DNA of 64,000 nucleotides, from the NCBI RefSeq assembly GCF_016545825.1, contig NC_052621.1, positions 16,728,910-16,792,909 of the forward strand, written 5' to 3'. Both the position numbers and the translations under genes were made by a program. Under the pieces are notes generated by a model. That model was not told the DNA's origin, did no database searches, and was given only the letters and a program-made list of their open reading frames with translations. Numbering within the stretch: the first letter of the stretch is position 1; the number at the start of each line of letters is the position of its first letter. Source of the DNA: Eucalyptus grandis (lineage: Eukaryota; Streptophyta; Magnoliopsida; Myrtales; Myrtaceae). This document shows positions 33,425 through 45,764 of this stretch, in pieces.

Positions 33425-35318
33425 TTTGATGTAGCTGAAAAGGGTAGCTGCTCACATGCTATCGAAGATGATAGTATGGTGGGGATTACTGGATCATTGT
33501 CTCATCCTGTGCAGACAATTATGGAGCCTCTTGCGCCACAAACTAAGCCTGTTGTGGCACATGATCCTATTGTTGAGACAGTTCCTGATGAAATTCCTCA
33601 AGCCCCTCAAATTCAGAATGAGGTTGAAGTAGCTCCACTCAGAAGATCAATTAGAGAAAGATGTTCAACTATACCACCAGACTATCTAGTCTACTTGGGA
33701 GAGCATGATTATGATATAGGCTGTGTTGTTGATCCTGTGACTTATATTGATGCCATCTCATGTCCTCAATCAGATTTGTGGTTAGATGCGATGAAAGATG
33801 AGATGCAATCTATGAAACATAATGGTGTTTGGGAGCTTGTTGAATTGCTCCGAAGGTTGTAAACCTATTGGTTGCAAATGGGTATTCAAGACTAAAAGGG
33901 ATTCCAAAGGAAAGATTGAAAAGTTTAAAGCAAGACTGGTAGCTAAGGGTTTCACTCAAAGAGAATGAATAGATTATGAAGCAACATTTTCTCCAGTTTC
34001 TTCTACAGATTCCTTTAGAGTGATCTTGGCATTGGTAGCTTATTTCGATATGGAGTTACACCAGATGGATGTTAAGACTGTTTTTTTCTAAATGGAGACC
34101 TTGATGAAGAGGTTTATATGGTGCAGCCTGACGGTTTTGTAGCAGATGACTCGGGTAAGCTTGTTTGTAGATTGAAAAAGTCTATTTATGGCCTTAAGCA
34201 AGCTTCTAGACAATGGTATTTCAAGTTTCATAGTGTTGTTACTTCATTCAGATTTATTGAGAACAAAGTAGATTAGTGTATATACACCAAGGTCAAAGGG
34301 GAGGAAATATATTTTCTCATACTTTATGTAGATGATATCTTGCTTGCTAGTAGTGACATTGGTTTACTACATGAGACAAAGCGGATGTTATCGAAAATTT
34401 TTGATATGAAAGACCTTGGTGAGGCATCTTTTGTTCTTGGCATTGAGATCCATAGGGATCACTCACGCCGTTCATCGGGTTTATCTCAAAGGGCGTATAT
34501 TGATCGCGTTTTAGAAAGATTCAATATGCAGGATTGCAAACCAGGAATTGCTCCTGTTGTTAAGGGTGATAAATTGAGTCTTTCACAATACCCTAATTCA
34601 GATTTTGAGAAAGCTCAAATGAAGGATGTACCTTATGCTAGTGTGCTTGGAAGCATCATGTATGCTCAAGTTTGCACTAGGCCAGATATTGCTTTTGCAA
34701 CAGGGCTTCTAGGCAAATATCAGTCAAATCTAGGACACGATCACTGGGTTGCTGCCAAGAAGGTTTTAAGGTACTTAAAGAGAACAAATATATTATATGC
34801 TGATGTATAGACATGTTCCAGACTTGCAACTAGCAGGTTATTCAGATGCAGATTTTGCTGGTTGTCAAGATGATAAGAAGTCAATGACAGGATACATATT
34901 TATGTTGGCAGGAGGTGCAGTATCATGGAGAGTGAAAAAATAGAAATCCATATCTTCTTCTACCATGCAAGCGGAGTTTGTAGCATATTTTTCAACTGCC
35001 ACTCAAGCTATTTGGCTCTGAAACCTCATTAGGGAGTTATCAGTTTTTGATTTTGTGGATAGACCTATATAGCTATATTGTGACAATAACTATGCAGTGT
35101 TGTTTATTAATAACAATAGAAGTCTCAAGGGGTCTAAACACATGGAGGTCAAGTTTTTGACTATAAAGGAATTAGTGCAGAATGGTGACGTTGCAGTAGA
35201 TTATATTCCTACAGATGATATGATTGCAGATCCACTAACTAAAGGCCTACGCCCGTGTGTTTTTGATCGACATGTCATTAGTATGGGCCTAGGAGCATCT
35301 TGGGATACTGTTATTTAG
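33425..35318 (+). pseudogene. Ty1-copia pol (reverse transcriptase and RNase H), 5'-truncated
   Basis: The sequence starts in the linker before reverse transcriptase. The RT N-terminus has '[20 protein letters not shown]', then after a shift '[12 protein letters not shown]' and '[13 protein letters not shown]', followed by an in-frame stop. 'YGLKQASRQWY', the catalytic YVDDILL (about 34,325-34,345), 'DLGEASFVLGIEIHRD' and RNase H with 'GYSDADFAGC' and 'ISSSTMQAEFVA' follow. The tail 'DMIADPLTKGL' is the usual copia pol C-terminus. Stops and shifts occur near 33,855, 33,966, 34,090, 34,275, 34,808 and 34,942. Gag, protease and integrase are absent. The family differs from the element at 5.5-10.1 kb (different RT and LTR). 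Confidence 0.9.
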
Positions 35319-35904
35319 TGGGAGCTGTCTTTTATTTTTCCTTGAATAAAGTTTACATCTGTTTTGTTACAATTTAGTAACACTTTAATATATATGTCAA
35401 CTTTTGCATTCAATAAAATATTTTTGAATGGATTGTTATTATGTTGAATATATATATATATTGTTGAAAGTCTCAAAGGTATTGCTTAAACCTTGAGTGA
35501 AGGCTAGGGGCATCCGGGCATCCGGTTATTAGCCTTGTGTATATGTCTTGTGATACATAAAGAAAGGTTAACCATAAGGACAAGACATATGTCGGTTCAT
35601 TGGAACCATAAAGCATTCTCTAGTGACACAAGTTTTTGTGACGTCTAAAGTTAAGAGAATGGTGACTGACAAATGAGATCTCTCTATGAGAGATGTTATC
35701 CATTTGCCACACTACCATATTGAATCCATATCAATAAAGTTGAGAACATTTGTGACCATGGAAGGCTCTGTGTGTATACATGCAGTTACCGCCATGATTC
35801 GGTGTTTAAGACTTTATGGGATAAGATTGACTATTAAGAATTATCTCTGGACCAATATGCGCATATACAGTACGATTTCAATTAATATGGTCCAAGTGGG
35901 AGAA

Positions 35905-36358
35905 TGTAAGAGTTTTTCTAATTGTGGACTACATTAATTGATATTATAATTTACCGTTTAACGTTTACCGTTTTACAGGGTTTGATCTAAAATGAGATAG
36001 AATGTTTTTTAATTAGTCTAATATAGGCTGGCTAGTGTGGGCCGAGTTGAGCCTGGCCCGTAATGAGGGGGACTGGCTGGAAACTCTATAAATAGTGCTC
36101 AAGTCTCTCCTCTAACCCTAATTTCTCACCTGTATCCTCACCTAAGGGGCGTTTACCTAACGCTACACGTGAGGGGCCGCCTCATTGAGCCAGTGATACG
36201 GAGGGCAATAGAGGAGGACTTGCGCGTGGAACATTGTGTTTCCGCTTCCGCTTTAAGAATAATGGATCCCAAAACAGGTGCGTTAATCTTTCTATTCAAT
36301 TATGCATGTTCTTGTTCTAGTTATGGAGATCTTGGGGTTACGCAATTTGCATCTAACA
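35905..36358 (+). repeat. 3' LTR of the truncated copia element
   Basis: A purine tract 'aagtgggagaa' precedes 'tgtaagagtttttc', and the unit ends 'gcatctaaca', about 454 bp with TG...CA ends. A TATA-like 'ctctataaatagtg' lies at about 36,086. The sequence after the end is not a primer-binding site, so this is the 3' rather than the 5' LTR. It lies 0.6 kb after the pol stop. No 5' LTR was found. Confidence 0.7.
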
Positions 36359-38119
36359 ATTTGAGCACAAAACATGATCGTTTCCAATTCGATCTTTAAA
36401 TGATCTGAAAAGAACACCAAAATTGAATATTTCTAGGAAACCAGAAGAAGAAGAAATATATGTTTATTAAGAAGGCTTTTCGACTCGGATTTGTCTTCAT
36501 CATCTCCTCTCCCTCCACCTTTTTTCACCGCTCCACCTTTTTTCACCAAATCGCAAATCTCTACAACTCATATGACGTGTTGTTAGTTTCGTGAAAAATC
36601 AATTCTCTAATTATAATGACTTGTATTATGAAAAGTATTTTATTATTAATGAAAATTGACATGTATATTGTTCAATTGTCTTTTGTTTTCGATTAATAAT
36701 TTTCCAAAACGTCAACGTTTGTTGATATCTGAATTTTTATCAATTTTTTAAATATCCATTTATATTGCGAAATTATAAAAACTTATTAAAAAATGTAAAA
36801 AGCAAAAAAAAAATAATAAAAAAAAAATTGAGAATGAACAAAATGGTATAAAAATAACGTGAAGTCGCGTGGGCCAGGTAAGCCGACCCACTTTGTAATT
36901 TTTGGCCCTTTCGAATGCTAGACCCACTTTGTAATTTTTGGCCCCTTCGAGTGCCGGCCGTTTTCTTGAGCGTTGCCGATGTACGAGTACCAGCGGTGAT
37001 ACCGTTTTTGGCTAGGCAGACCTCGCACTTCCTTCAAGAGTTCTGTGTTTTCCTCTTGCTATTCGGGAGTCAAGAACATGGAATGCAACTGATGAACTCA
37101 TTGTTTGAGCACGTGAAACCGAAATTGGTCAGTGATGGGCGATGAGGTTTGGAGCATGACATGTCACGTTTTGGCTGGAATTTGTGTTGGTCCGGAGTCG
37201 CAAGATTATATCTCGCATCTGTGCATCATGTGCTTGCTAAAATGCCCAAAAGAAGACCGAAATTCGTTTTGCATGCTGAAGCTTGAAATCGATTAGATCT
37301 ACGTTTATATTCGCTGACCCTTCAACATCAATCCATCCGGAATGCAGTGACCACATAATATCAAACTATTGTCTCATATCTAATCCTCGTCTTGTCCTTT
37401 CTCTAATTTTTTGCCATTCTGCTTTGAGACACGACAACTTAGAGCTTTTCGAAAATACACAAGCCTTCTCATTGTCGTTTTGAACCCATCGGCATATCAA
37501 CCGATAAGCGTTTACATAGGGCAACATAATTCGAAATAAAAAGGAAGAAGAGAGGAACACAAGTCGGTTCCCCCGTACAATTATACTCTATGTTAGTATT
37601 CTATTCAATATCTCATTACAATGTGTATACATATCAATACACGTGATAGACAACTGTAAGATGAATGTAATATAGAGAATGACGGATACGATATAGACAA
37701 TTCGGATGTTATGACACGTTAAGTAATAACTGATTAGAGATTTTTTGTGAGAATAAAAATTTATTCCTCCCTTCTCTCTCTCTCTCTAATGATGTCAATC
37801 CACCTTTAGTTGGAAGGATTGCAAGATTCATAGAGAATTACAAGATATGCCACTGTTGGACCATATAAATGCATAGGATATCAATAGTGTTGACACTTGA
37901 TTAAAAATCTCAGATTATGGGATCTTGATCGCGACAGGATGTCAGGACCCTTTCCTCGGCCAAAAGCAGAGTCCTTTTAGACATTTGATCTCGATGACCA
38001 TTTGCAATTTCCAAGATTTTGAGCCCAAATGGGATCTGCTAATGTTCAAGTGGCAATTCAGGGGTACGATTGGTCTTTCACAATAAAATCAATCTGGACA
38101 ACTAAAATCCGATTAAACG
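36359..38119. other. Copy B-specific insertion or unaligned block, no gene recognised
   Basis: Absent from copy A. It holds a 36-bp direct repeat 'gacccactttgtaatttttg' (36,885-36,920 and 36,921-36,955) and a diverged duplicate of 38,560-38,710 at 36,580-36,720 ('ttaatgaaaat.gacatgta', 'ttttgttttcgatta'). A 76-codon frame (36,915-37,145) matches nothing I know. Confidence 0.4.
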
Positions 38120-38414
38120 AAAATTAATTCAATTTCAACATCTAGTTTGGCTTAATCAAGTCGATTTGGTGAAATGTAGTAAAAAAATGATGAATCGGGA
38201 TCAACCCAGGTCGACCCGATTAGGTCTAGCCTATTGGGCCGAAGATTCCAGCCCTTCAGCCCATTGAAAAATGTGCAAGCCCAAAACATTTCGAAAGTCA
38301 TGTCAGCCTGGTTCAAAGTTCAATGAGCCTAACCCATCTTCTTTTTTAAATTGGTCACCTCCCATGAAGTGTTCAGAATCTCTTCATCACTCTGCTCCAT
38401 TGTTCAGGATTTGT

Positions 38415-40124
38415 GTTTATCCATCTTCGAACCGAGATACAGGAGAGTGAAGCTGTCCGAAGCATATCCTTCAGTTTCGTTTCAGTTGTAGGAGAATCCT
38501 CGGGATTTTATTGATCTCGATTAGTTGAAGTTAAAAAATCAGTCTCGCTGAGGTTATTTTCGCAAAAAATGCATTCTCTAATAATGATGATTTATATCGT
38601 CCGTGGAAATAAATTCACAAAAAACATTTTATCATTAATGAAAATAGACATGTATACTGTTCAATTGCATTTTGTTTTCGATTACGGACATTTCGAAAAG
38701 TCAGCATTCAATTAGGGATATTTGCTTTGATCTTTTTCACTGCACTTGTACAGCTCATTTAATTTTGGGAATTGCACAGAACTAGCAATGAGAATAAAAA
38801 GCCTAGTTATAGCAAAAGCTGTTGAAACTTAATAGGTCATCCGTAGTTAGAAAAAATACTAAAAAAGGATGATCGGTGTCTACATTAACGATTCCAAATA
38901 AAAAATGATTGGATATACTGAATTGGCACAAATGATGTTTAGAACTAATGACAAAAAAAAAATTAGGGCTAAATTGATATAATTATAATAAATTTATGAT
39001 TTTTTTGGTAATCCTTCCCTATTCGAGATGAGAATATATGCGCACACCAGCTACACCCCACATTCAACAGTATCGAATCACAAACCCAAGAGAATTTGAA
39101 ACAGAAAGGAAAAAATATTCAAGCTCCTACATGCACAATTAAGAACAAAATTCAATTTCCACCCAAACGGAATATGCCGAGTCAACTCCAGCAAAAATCC
39201 GACCAAAAAGGAAAACAAAACTCCAGCAAATAGACGCGAAACACCTATGTAGAAGTTACTCTAAAATAAAATTACCATTTTGGTCTTGTACTTTGTTTTA
39301 TTTTAAAAAACTAGTCATTTTACTATTTTTCAACGGAAACCAAATTTCTTCTATCACATTTTTATCTGAAACATTATGAAATGTATAATTAAATTAAGTA
39401 TTAATTCGTGATTCCTACCTTTTACAAGTGTGCTCAATTTGATTGAAAGTCCTATTAAGATTAGTCTCATTGTGTGCAATAACCTTACATCTCACTTTGA
39501 GCATAGATCTATATAACTAGGACAGCTATTAGATTAAAAGTAGATGATTTTTACCTGTTTTGACTATAGTTTTAACTCACTACTTTATACTCTAGATATT
39601 AAAGACAAACTATGAAGATTCTTTGAATTACAGCATTATTTACAAGTCCACATATAATTGATTGTATTACCCATTAAAGTTATTGGGAGGCTGTTAGTAT
39701 CGAATGCTAATCTCAAATCTCTTTATTACGTTTTTTTTTTTAAAATTCATTTAATATTGTTAACAAAACCATCAATAATAACTCTGAAACCCTTATACAC
39801 TCACATACAATATATTTAAACTATGGCCAGCGTCACTAAAATTTCACGTGAAATAAAAATATGAAAAATTATACTTAAAATTGTAATAATCAATTTTGCG
39901 GAAGGACATTTAAAAAAATCGATATGAGGCCTAAAATTATTGTAGAAACAAAATATAGGAATCAAACTCGAAAATTCCTAAGAGTACGAGGATTTTTAGT
40001 GTAATTGTTTTAGAAACTTATAGGCATAGGTCCACGTGTCGATGGTTGCTGTTGATTGAGCATATTTCATTCACTTTTGAATGAAAAATTGTTGTCATCG
40101 GGAGATTGACTCCCCAGCTACAAG

Positions 40125-40177
<53 letters not shown>

Positions 40178-40202
40178 ATTTAATAAGTGCATAAAATGTG
40201 GA
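38415..40202. other. Intergenic, no gene recognised
   Basis: A/T-rich sequence. 38,560-38,710 is the second copy of the 36,580-36,720 segment. There is no frame of interest. Confidence 0.5.
40128..40174. repeat. (TA)n microsatellite
   Basis: About 23 TA units. The phrase 'ccccagctacaagatt' occurs just left of it (about 40,111) and again at about 40,222. A similar TA run lies at 41,724-41,759. Confidence 0.95.
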
Positions 40203-40823
40203 ATAATGATGGGGTGTGCTCCCCCAGCTACAAGATTTTTTGAAGAAATTAAATAAAAAAAGAATCCCACCCGGTGGGATTCTTCAGTTAAAAAAAAAAA
40301 TTAAATGAAAAAGAAAATTCTTAGGGAATTGAAAAAGCTTAATTGAAAGCATCATCAGCATGAAGTATTTGGCATTCCATGTAGAAAGACTAGTTTACAG
40401 ATCTTTATTATAAGACAAACAAATTTTGGATATCTATTGGCAATACCACTGTGTAGAACATTTTTCACGCTTGCAATCGTGAAAAAAAAATATATTCATC
40501 ATTTAACAAAATGAACAACAATACCAAAATTAATGCTTGAATCCTTATTAATACAACTTAATGTATTGATAAATTCAACTTGAGCCAAAGCAATCCAAGT
40601 TAACTCAAAAACCAATTCATGATCATTTTGTAACCAACCAAAATTGTAATTTATTTAGATATTTATACTATATTGAATTTGTTTGATTAAATTTTTTGCC
40701 TTTCTTCCCTTTTCCATATTTTGTATAGCTCAACTTTTTCACTGTGCTAGCCAAATTTCAATTTAACATATCTTAAGTAGATGAGTATATATTGTGTCTA
40801 AGTTCAGCAAATGCCACAACGAA
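40203..40823. repeat. Non-coding block duplicated at 22,953-23,585 (copy 2)
   Basis: Collinear with copy 1 from 'ataatgatggggtgtg' to 'aaatgccacaac', then the two diverge. No coding frame. Confidence 0.85.
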
Positions 40824-40848
40824 ACCCATTGTCAATACAACATATGGG

Positions 40849-41350
40849 GCTCATACAAAACAGAATAGTCCATGCATTACAGCTTTTGAAATTGCACAAT
40901 TCAGCTTGCACAGTTTTAGAAAACATTTTATTTAAATGCCCAAATGACTTTAAAAAATTATGAAATTCAAAAATGTAATAGTCAAGACATAAAGACAGAT
41001 ATTTCATGAAGAACACTACACCAAAAGACCCTCATACAATTTGGTATAGACCATGCATCACAGCACTACTATTCTAACAATTCAACTTGTACAGTTTTTG
41101 AAACATTTTTGGTTAAATAGGCAAATGAACTTCAAAAATTACAAAATTTTAATATATTGTAGGGAAGACATAAAGAGAGATATTTCATGAATAACACATT
41201 GCCGAAAGAACCTCATGCAAAACGATATAGTCCATGCATTGCAACTGACCAAGTCCGAACATATCAGATTACACGGTTTTAGAAATATTTCCGATTAAAT
41301 ACCCAAATGACCTTAAAAATTTATGAAATTAGACTATGTTGTAGTCAAGA
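40849..41350. repeat. 181-bp tandem repeat, about 2.8 copies
   Basis: Units begin at 'tcatacaaaacagaatagtc' (40,851), 'tcatacaatttggtatagac' (41,032) and 'tcatgcaaaacgatatagtc' (41,213), exactly 181 bp apart each time. Within units 'catgcatta', 'aaatgcccaaatgac' and 'gacagatatttcatgaa' recur in order. The third unit is partial. Non-coding. Confidence 0.9.
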
Positions 41351-41720
41351 TCCTAACCACACATTGCAAAGACGTTTTATGAAATTTTTCTTATTGTTTC
41401 TTCTTAAAATTTGGCGAGTTCTCACTCATTTCCTTTCATATTTTTGCTTTATTTTTTTGTTTATATTCAACGGTCTCCAAGAGAACGTTTTATAATTTGA
41501 GATACTGATTTTTATTAAAAGGAAAATAAAAAGTTAGAGCCCTTTCATGATATTCGGCCTTCAAATTATTTCTATTGTGTCTACTGTTGCTAATACTTTT
41601 ATTAGTTTATCTTCAAGAAAACAACATTTTTATTGACTTTTTTTTAGAAAAAAAATAAAAGTTGGGAGATGCATCGTTGGGGATTATCAGTATATTTCCT
41701 TAAATGTCCATATTTCTAGG

Positions 41721-41763
<43 letters not shown>

Positions 41764-42600
41764 TCTTTAACTGTACATATCCTCGATTGAATGATGTTAT
41801 TAGACTTATGTATTTTTCATTACAAGATAAACAATAATTATCTCTTCCATATATTTCTTCTCTTGCTATAGAGCTTTTTGTGGGGGAAACATATACATAA
41901 GTGCCATCTAACTTTTTGATCAGTTTGGTGCTATATCGCCATGTTGGTCGAATATTGATTATTACAATGCTTCTCGTGAGATATTCCGGCTATTTGTCTT
42001 ATGTTGTTGTTTAAATTAATTTTTCAGTCTGGCATGGCATTTTAAAAAGAAACCGAAGTCTAGACAAAGCACTAGAGAAGGGAAAATTATCAAAACTGAC
42101 CTAAACATTGTAAATTTTCCAATTCAATTCTAAACATTTTTTTTTTTTTGGCCAATTTAGTCATAAGCCTTCTGCAATTGTGCTAATTTAGTCTATTCGG
42201 CCAATTTTGGCTAGCAGATGCCAACTGTCCGGTTAACATTGACGTGAACAATTTTTTTAATTATATATATTTTTTGAATTTATTATTCTTTTTTGTTTTT
42301 TTTCCTTTTCTTTTTCCTTTTTCTCCTTCTTCTTTCTCCCTCATTCCTCTGGCCAGCCATGTACAACCTGATTGTACTAATATGAGTCAAAAAATGGGTC
42401 TATGATTCATTTGACACCTCTAATTCCGAAGCACCTCGCTCTTATTCATCCATATTAATCATGGTGGGTCGAGGAGAGCCGATTCAGAAAAAAAAAAAAA
42501 AAAAAAGTGCATAAATTACAATACTTAGAGAATGCCCCGAGTAAATAGGCAAAAATCTGCTCTAAAAGGAGCTACAAATTGTCTCCGTGAGGGGGGCTCC
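41351..42600. other. Intergenic region upstream of the terpene synthase
   Basis: Contains a (TA)n run (41,724-41,759), an A-run (about 42,488-42,506) and a segment 'ccaatttagtc.taa' (42,140-42,210) related to one at 46,440-46,560. The latter looks like a dispersed A/T-rich repeat. No gene was seen. Confidence 0.5.
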
Positions 42601-42611
42601 AGACCAACCCC

Positions 42612-42619
42612 TATATAAA
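42612..42619 (+). promoter_or_regulatory. TATA box of the terpene synthase gene
   Basis: 'tatataaa' lies about 30-60 bp before the broken exon 1, the right place for a core promoter. Function is inferred from position. Confidence 0.55.
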
Positions 42620-42639
42620 GGCAAGTTGGCATCCTAAGT

Positions 42640-42840
42640 GACTCGCAACAGAATTTGGTTCTTCCGGCATTGTCAACAAGCTCACCATAACCAGCCCTCT
42701 TCTTATTCTTTAGGCACCTCCGCTCCTCCTCCCCCGTACCGCCTTTTTTTGACATGTGCTTCGAGGATTGAAGTTCAAGAGAAAATTCGGCGAATTGGCA
42801 ACCTAGTGTTTGGGACTATGACTATTTGCAATCACTCAGC
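42640..42840 (+). pseudogene. Broken exon 1 of the terpene synthase
   Basis: One frame from about 42,643 reads SQQNLVLPALSTSSP then a stop. This looks like a plastid transit peptide, but the expected start codon position is 'gtg', not ATG. A second frame reads TCASRIEVQEKIRRIGN (42,755-42,802). The next codons only make sense one base back: PSVWDYDYLQSLS (42,802-42,840). RR plus PSVW matches the RR(x)8W motif of TPS-b monoterpene synthases, but two residues are missing and the frame shifts between RRIGN and PSVW, as a 5-base deletion would produce. 'ctcagc|gttaat' could be the donor. Unless this is a sequence error, no normal preprotein can be made. Confidence 0.7.
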
Positions 42841-43460
42841 GTTAATTATAACGAATTTTCTTTTGTTTTTTTGGCACCTATTTACTATGGGAAATATTCA
42901 CATTTCGTCCTCAAACTTGGAAAAATTTCCCAACAATTTTTCCGGTCTATGGTTCTGATAATTTCGGTAACAATTTATACCATGACGGCACTGATTATTT
43001 GAGTATTATACTTTTGTTTGGCATCGATTAATACCTTGGCTTCACTTTGGCGTGCTCAAATTTAAGTTACCACACCAACGATAGAAAAAGAAGAAGAAAA
43101 AACATAAGTTTAGTGACCGAGGTGCACTGTTTCCTTATTTTCTATTTAGTTTGGTGGGATGAGTCCATAAATCCCAAAACGACATGGAAACAAAGGACAA
43201 ATGGTACTTTGAATCTGGTTTATGGATGTATACATCTTGTGTACTCTGTATACGATTTACTTATGACATACGTAAAATCAATTTGCACCTTCATCCATTG
43301 CCAAAGTATCAAATCTACGGCCAACCGCAACAATATTCTATAGGAGATATCGATAAACCTAGTCAAAACGGCATATTCTCAACAAAAAGGCAAGATCTCA
43401 ATAGTGCTTGTGCATTGACTTCGATTAAGATCTCATTTTTCAGAGTTTTTCATGTGCTAG

Positions 43461-45764
43461 GAGGATAAATGTTCGGAGGAAGTCCAAAGGTTGAAGAAAG
43501 AAGTCAAGGTTCTATTGGACGGGGAGATGAATCAGGTGGCCAAGCTCAAGCTCATTGACGCGGTTCAAAGACTAGGACTAGGATACCAATTCGAGATGGA
43601 GATCAGAAACGCTCTAAGTTCCATCTATAACAACACCGAAGATGCTCAACTTTCAGAAAATCTTGATGTCGTTTCCCTTCGATTCCGGCTACTCAGACAA
43701 CATGGATACAACATACCGCAAGGTACTCGTCAACTATAAAACTTTTGTAAATCATGTCGATGCATCAAAATTTACCCTTCCATTCCTTTTGTTGGACATA
43801 TAGATGTGTTTCAAAGATTTATGAGCAAGACGGGCACATTCAATGAATCGCTCAATGAAGATGTGAAGGGGCTTCTTGGTCTTTATGAAGCTTCTTTTCA
43901 TGGATTGAAAGGTGAAACCATAATCGATGAAGCTTGGACCTTTGCTTCTAAGCATCTAAAGGATCTAAATCTCAATGAAATTCCCACTAATTTAGCGAGC
44001 CATGTGAGTCATGCATTAGATATGCCAATCCACTGGAGGCTAAACAGGTTGGAGGCTCGGTGGTTCATTGACATGTACAAGAAACAGCAAGACATGATCC
44101 CCTCTTTGCTACGATTGGCTAAATTAGACTTCAATTTAGTGCAGTCAGTCTACAGGAAGGAAGTCAGCAATTTGGCAAGGTATAAAATCAATTTGGCAGT
44201 GTGGGAGCGCATTTTGATCGACTTAATCATTATATGACAATTTTTTCAGGTGGTGGGTTGAACTTGGGGCGAACAAGATGACCTTTTGTAGGGACAGGAT
44301 GGTGGAAAGCTATTTTTGGAGCAATAGTATGGTTTTCGAACCTCAACATACAGCTTTCAGAGAAATGAATGGGAAGATTGCTAGTATGGTGGTACTTATT
44401 GATGATGTTTATGATATATATGGGACTCTAGAAGAACTTGAGCTCTTAACAGATTTCATTGTCAGGTTTGCCTAGTATCACCACCGTCATCATTTTCCCT
44501 TGTAACTATGACTACCAAGAAAAAAGACATAATCAATTAGCCTATGAATGAGATGGAAAAAAAATACTAAAATTTTTTATATTATGAAATAAATTCTTCA
44601 ATGCGTTTTGGACATATCATGGTTTATGTTGGTGGTTTGGCCTAATAAAGTAATGGTTGGCATTAATCTTCGTTATTGTTACTAAGAAGTGTATTGAATG
44701 GCGGTAAATTTCATAAAATTGCTGAAATTGTGATAACTTATCAAGGTGGGACATTACAGACATCGATAGGCTTCCTCCAATAATAAGGGATAGTTTCATG
44801 GCCATGTACAACATGACCAACGAAATTGGGTATTGGACGATGAGAGAGCGAGGAATCAACCCCATCCCTTACCTGCGGAAAGTGGTAATTTTGACTTGCT
44901 AAATCTTTCACCTGATAATTTCTAGTCCATGTCAGTTGATTCATTTTTCTACTTCTAACTTTCGTTATGACTTCTCTTTGAATGTTTGAGAGTCCGAAAA
45001 AATTTAAGAAAAGAACGTCCCTTGACTTGGTCATTGACACACTTTTCCGAATTTCAATCCTATAGTGGGCCGATCAATGCAAGGCGTACCTGAAGGAGGT
45101 CCATTGGCGCAGCAAGGGCATTAAACCAACCCTGAAGGAATACATTGATGTTGCGACGAATTCATCCGGAGGGCTGGTTTTGTTGTTGCCTAGTTACTTC
45201 CTAACCACAGATAAATTGACAGAAGAGGGACTTGATTACGTGTCAAAAATCCCGAGCATCATGCGTTGTTCATGCAAGATGACTCGACTCATCAATGATT
45301 TCAGTACATCATCGGTAACTTACTTTTATATTGTTCTTCTCCTTGCAAATAGTGGCTCATCAGAAAAAAAAGAGTACATCTTCTGTTTTATTCTTCGATA
45401 TGAAAGTGAGAAGAGTATTTGGACTTATGGTTATAACCCAACAATAATTGTCCATGCTTAGCATGAATTGGCACGAGGAGACAACTTGAAGGCGTTGGAA
45501 TGCTACATGAATGAAACCGGTGTGTCGGAAGAGGCGGCACGTGAACACATCATGCATATGGTGCGTGAGGCCTGGAAGTGGATGAATAGAGCCGTGTTTG
45601 AAGACTACCAAATTCCCGGATTAAGGCCTTTTCTTGGTGCCTGTTTAAACATGGCACGAATTTGTCATACTTTTTACGGATGTGGAGACGGATTCGGCCA
45701 ACCCAGTAATGATACCAAGGACTCTCTTGCGTCGGCTATATACGAACCCGTGCCCCTCGATTAG
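43461..45764 (+). CDS. Terpene synthase (TPS-b-like), exons 2-7
   Basis: Six exons join without stops: 43,461-43,722, 43,804-44,179, 44,250-44,465, 44,746-44,884, 45,066-45,314 and 45,462-45,764 (1,545 bp, 514 residues). All introns are GT-AG, and the exon sizes and phases fit the usual class III plant TPS pattern. The N-terminal helical domain has 'DAVQRLGLGYQFE' and 'LYEASFHGLKGE'. The catalytic domain has the RxR motif (FCRDRMVE), the metal-binding DDVYD (44,401-44,415) and the NSE/DTE motif NDFSTSSHE across the last intron (45,294-45,467). Such enzymes ionise prenyl diphosphates with Mg2+ in plastids (monoterpene) or cytosol. RRx8W in the upstream exon favours TPS-b and geranyl diphosphate as substrate, but the product cannot be predicted. 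With exon 1 broken this is probably a recent pseudogene, or a truncated protein missing about 70 residues. Confidence 0.85.

Larger units (their letters stand above)
26570..38414. repeat. Segmental duplication, copy B
   Basis: Collinear with copy A as listed for that copy. B-specific interruptions are 31,085-31,844, a copia pol with 3' LTR (33,425-36,358) and 36,359-38,119. Homology resumes at 38,125 ('attaattcaatttcaa') and ends near 38,414. The 40,203-40,823 block probably belongs to the same unit. Confidence 0.85.

Noticed and set aside
43047..43468. ORFs of about 95 residues just upstream of terpene synthase exon 2
   Set aside because: They lie in the first intron and carry no terpene synthase motifs; the true exon 1 sequence is at 42,640-42,840.
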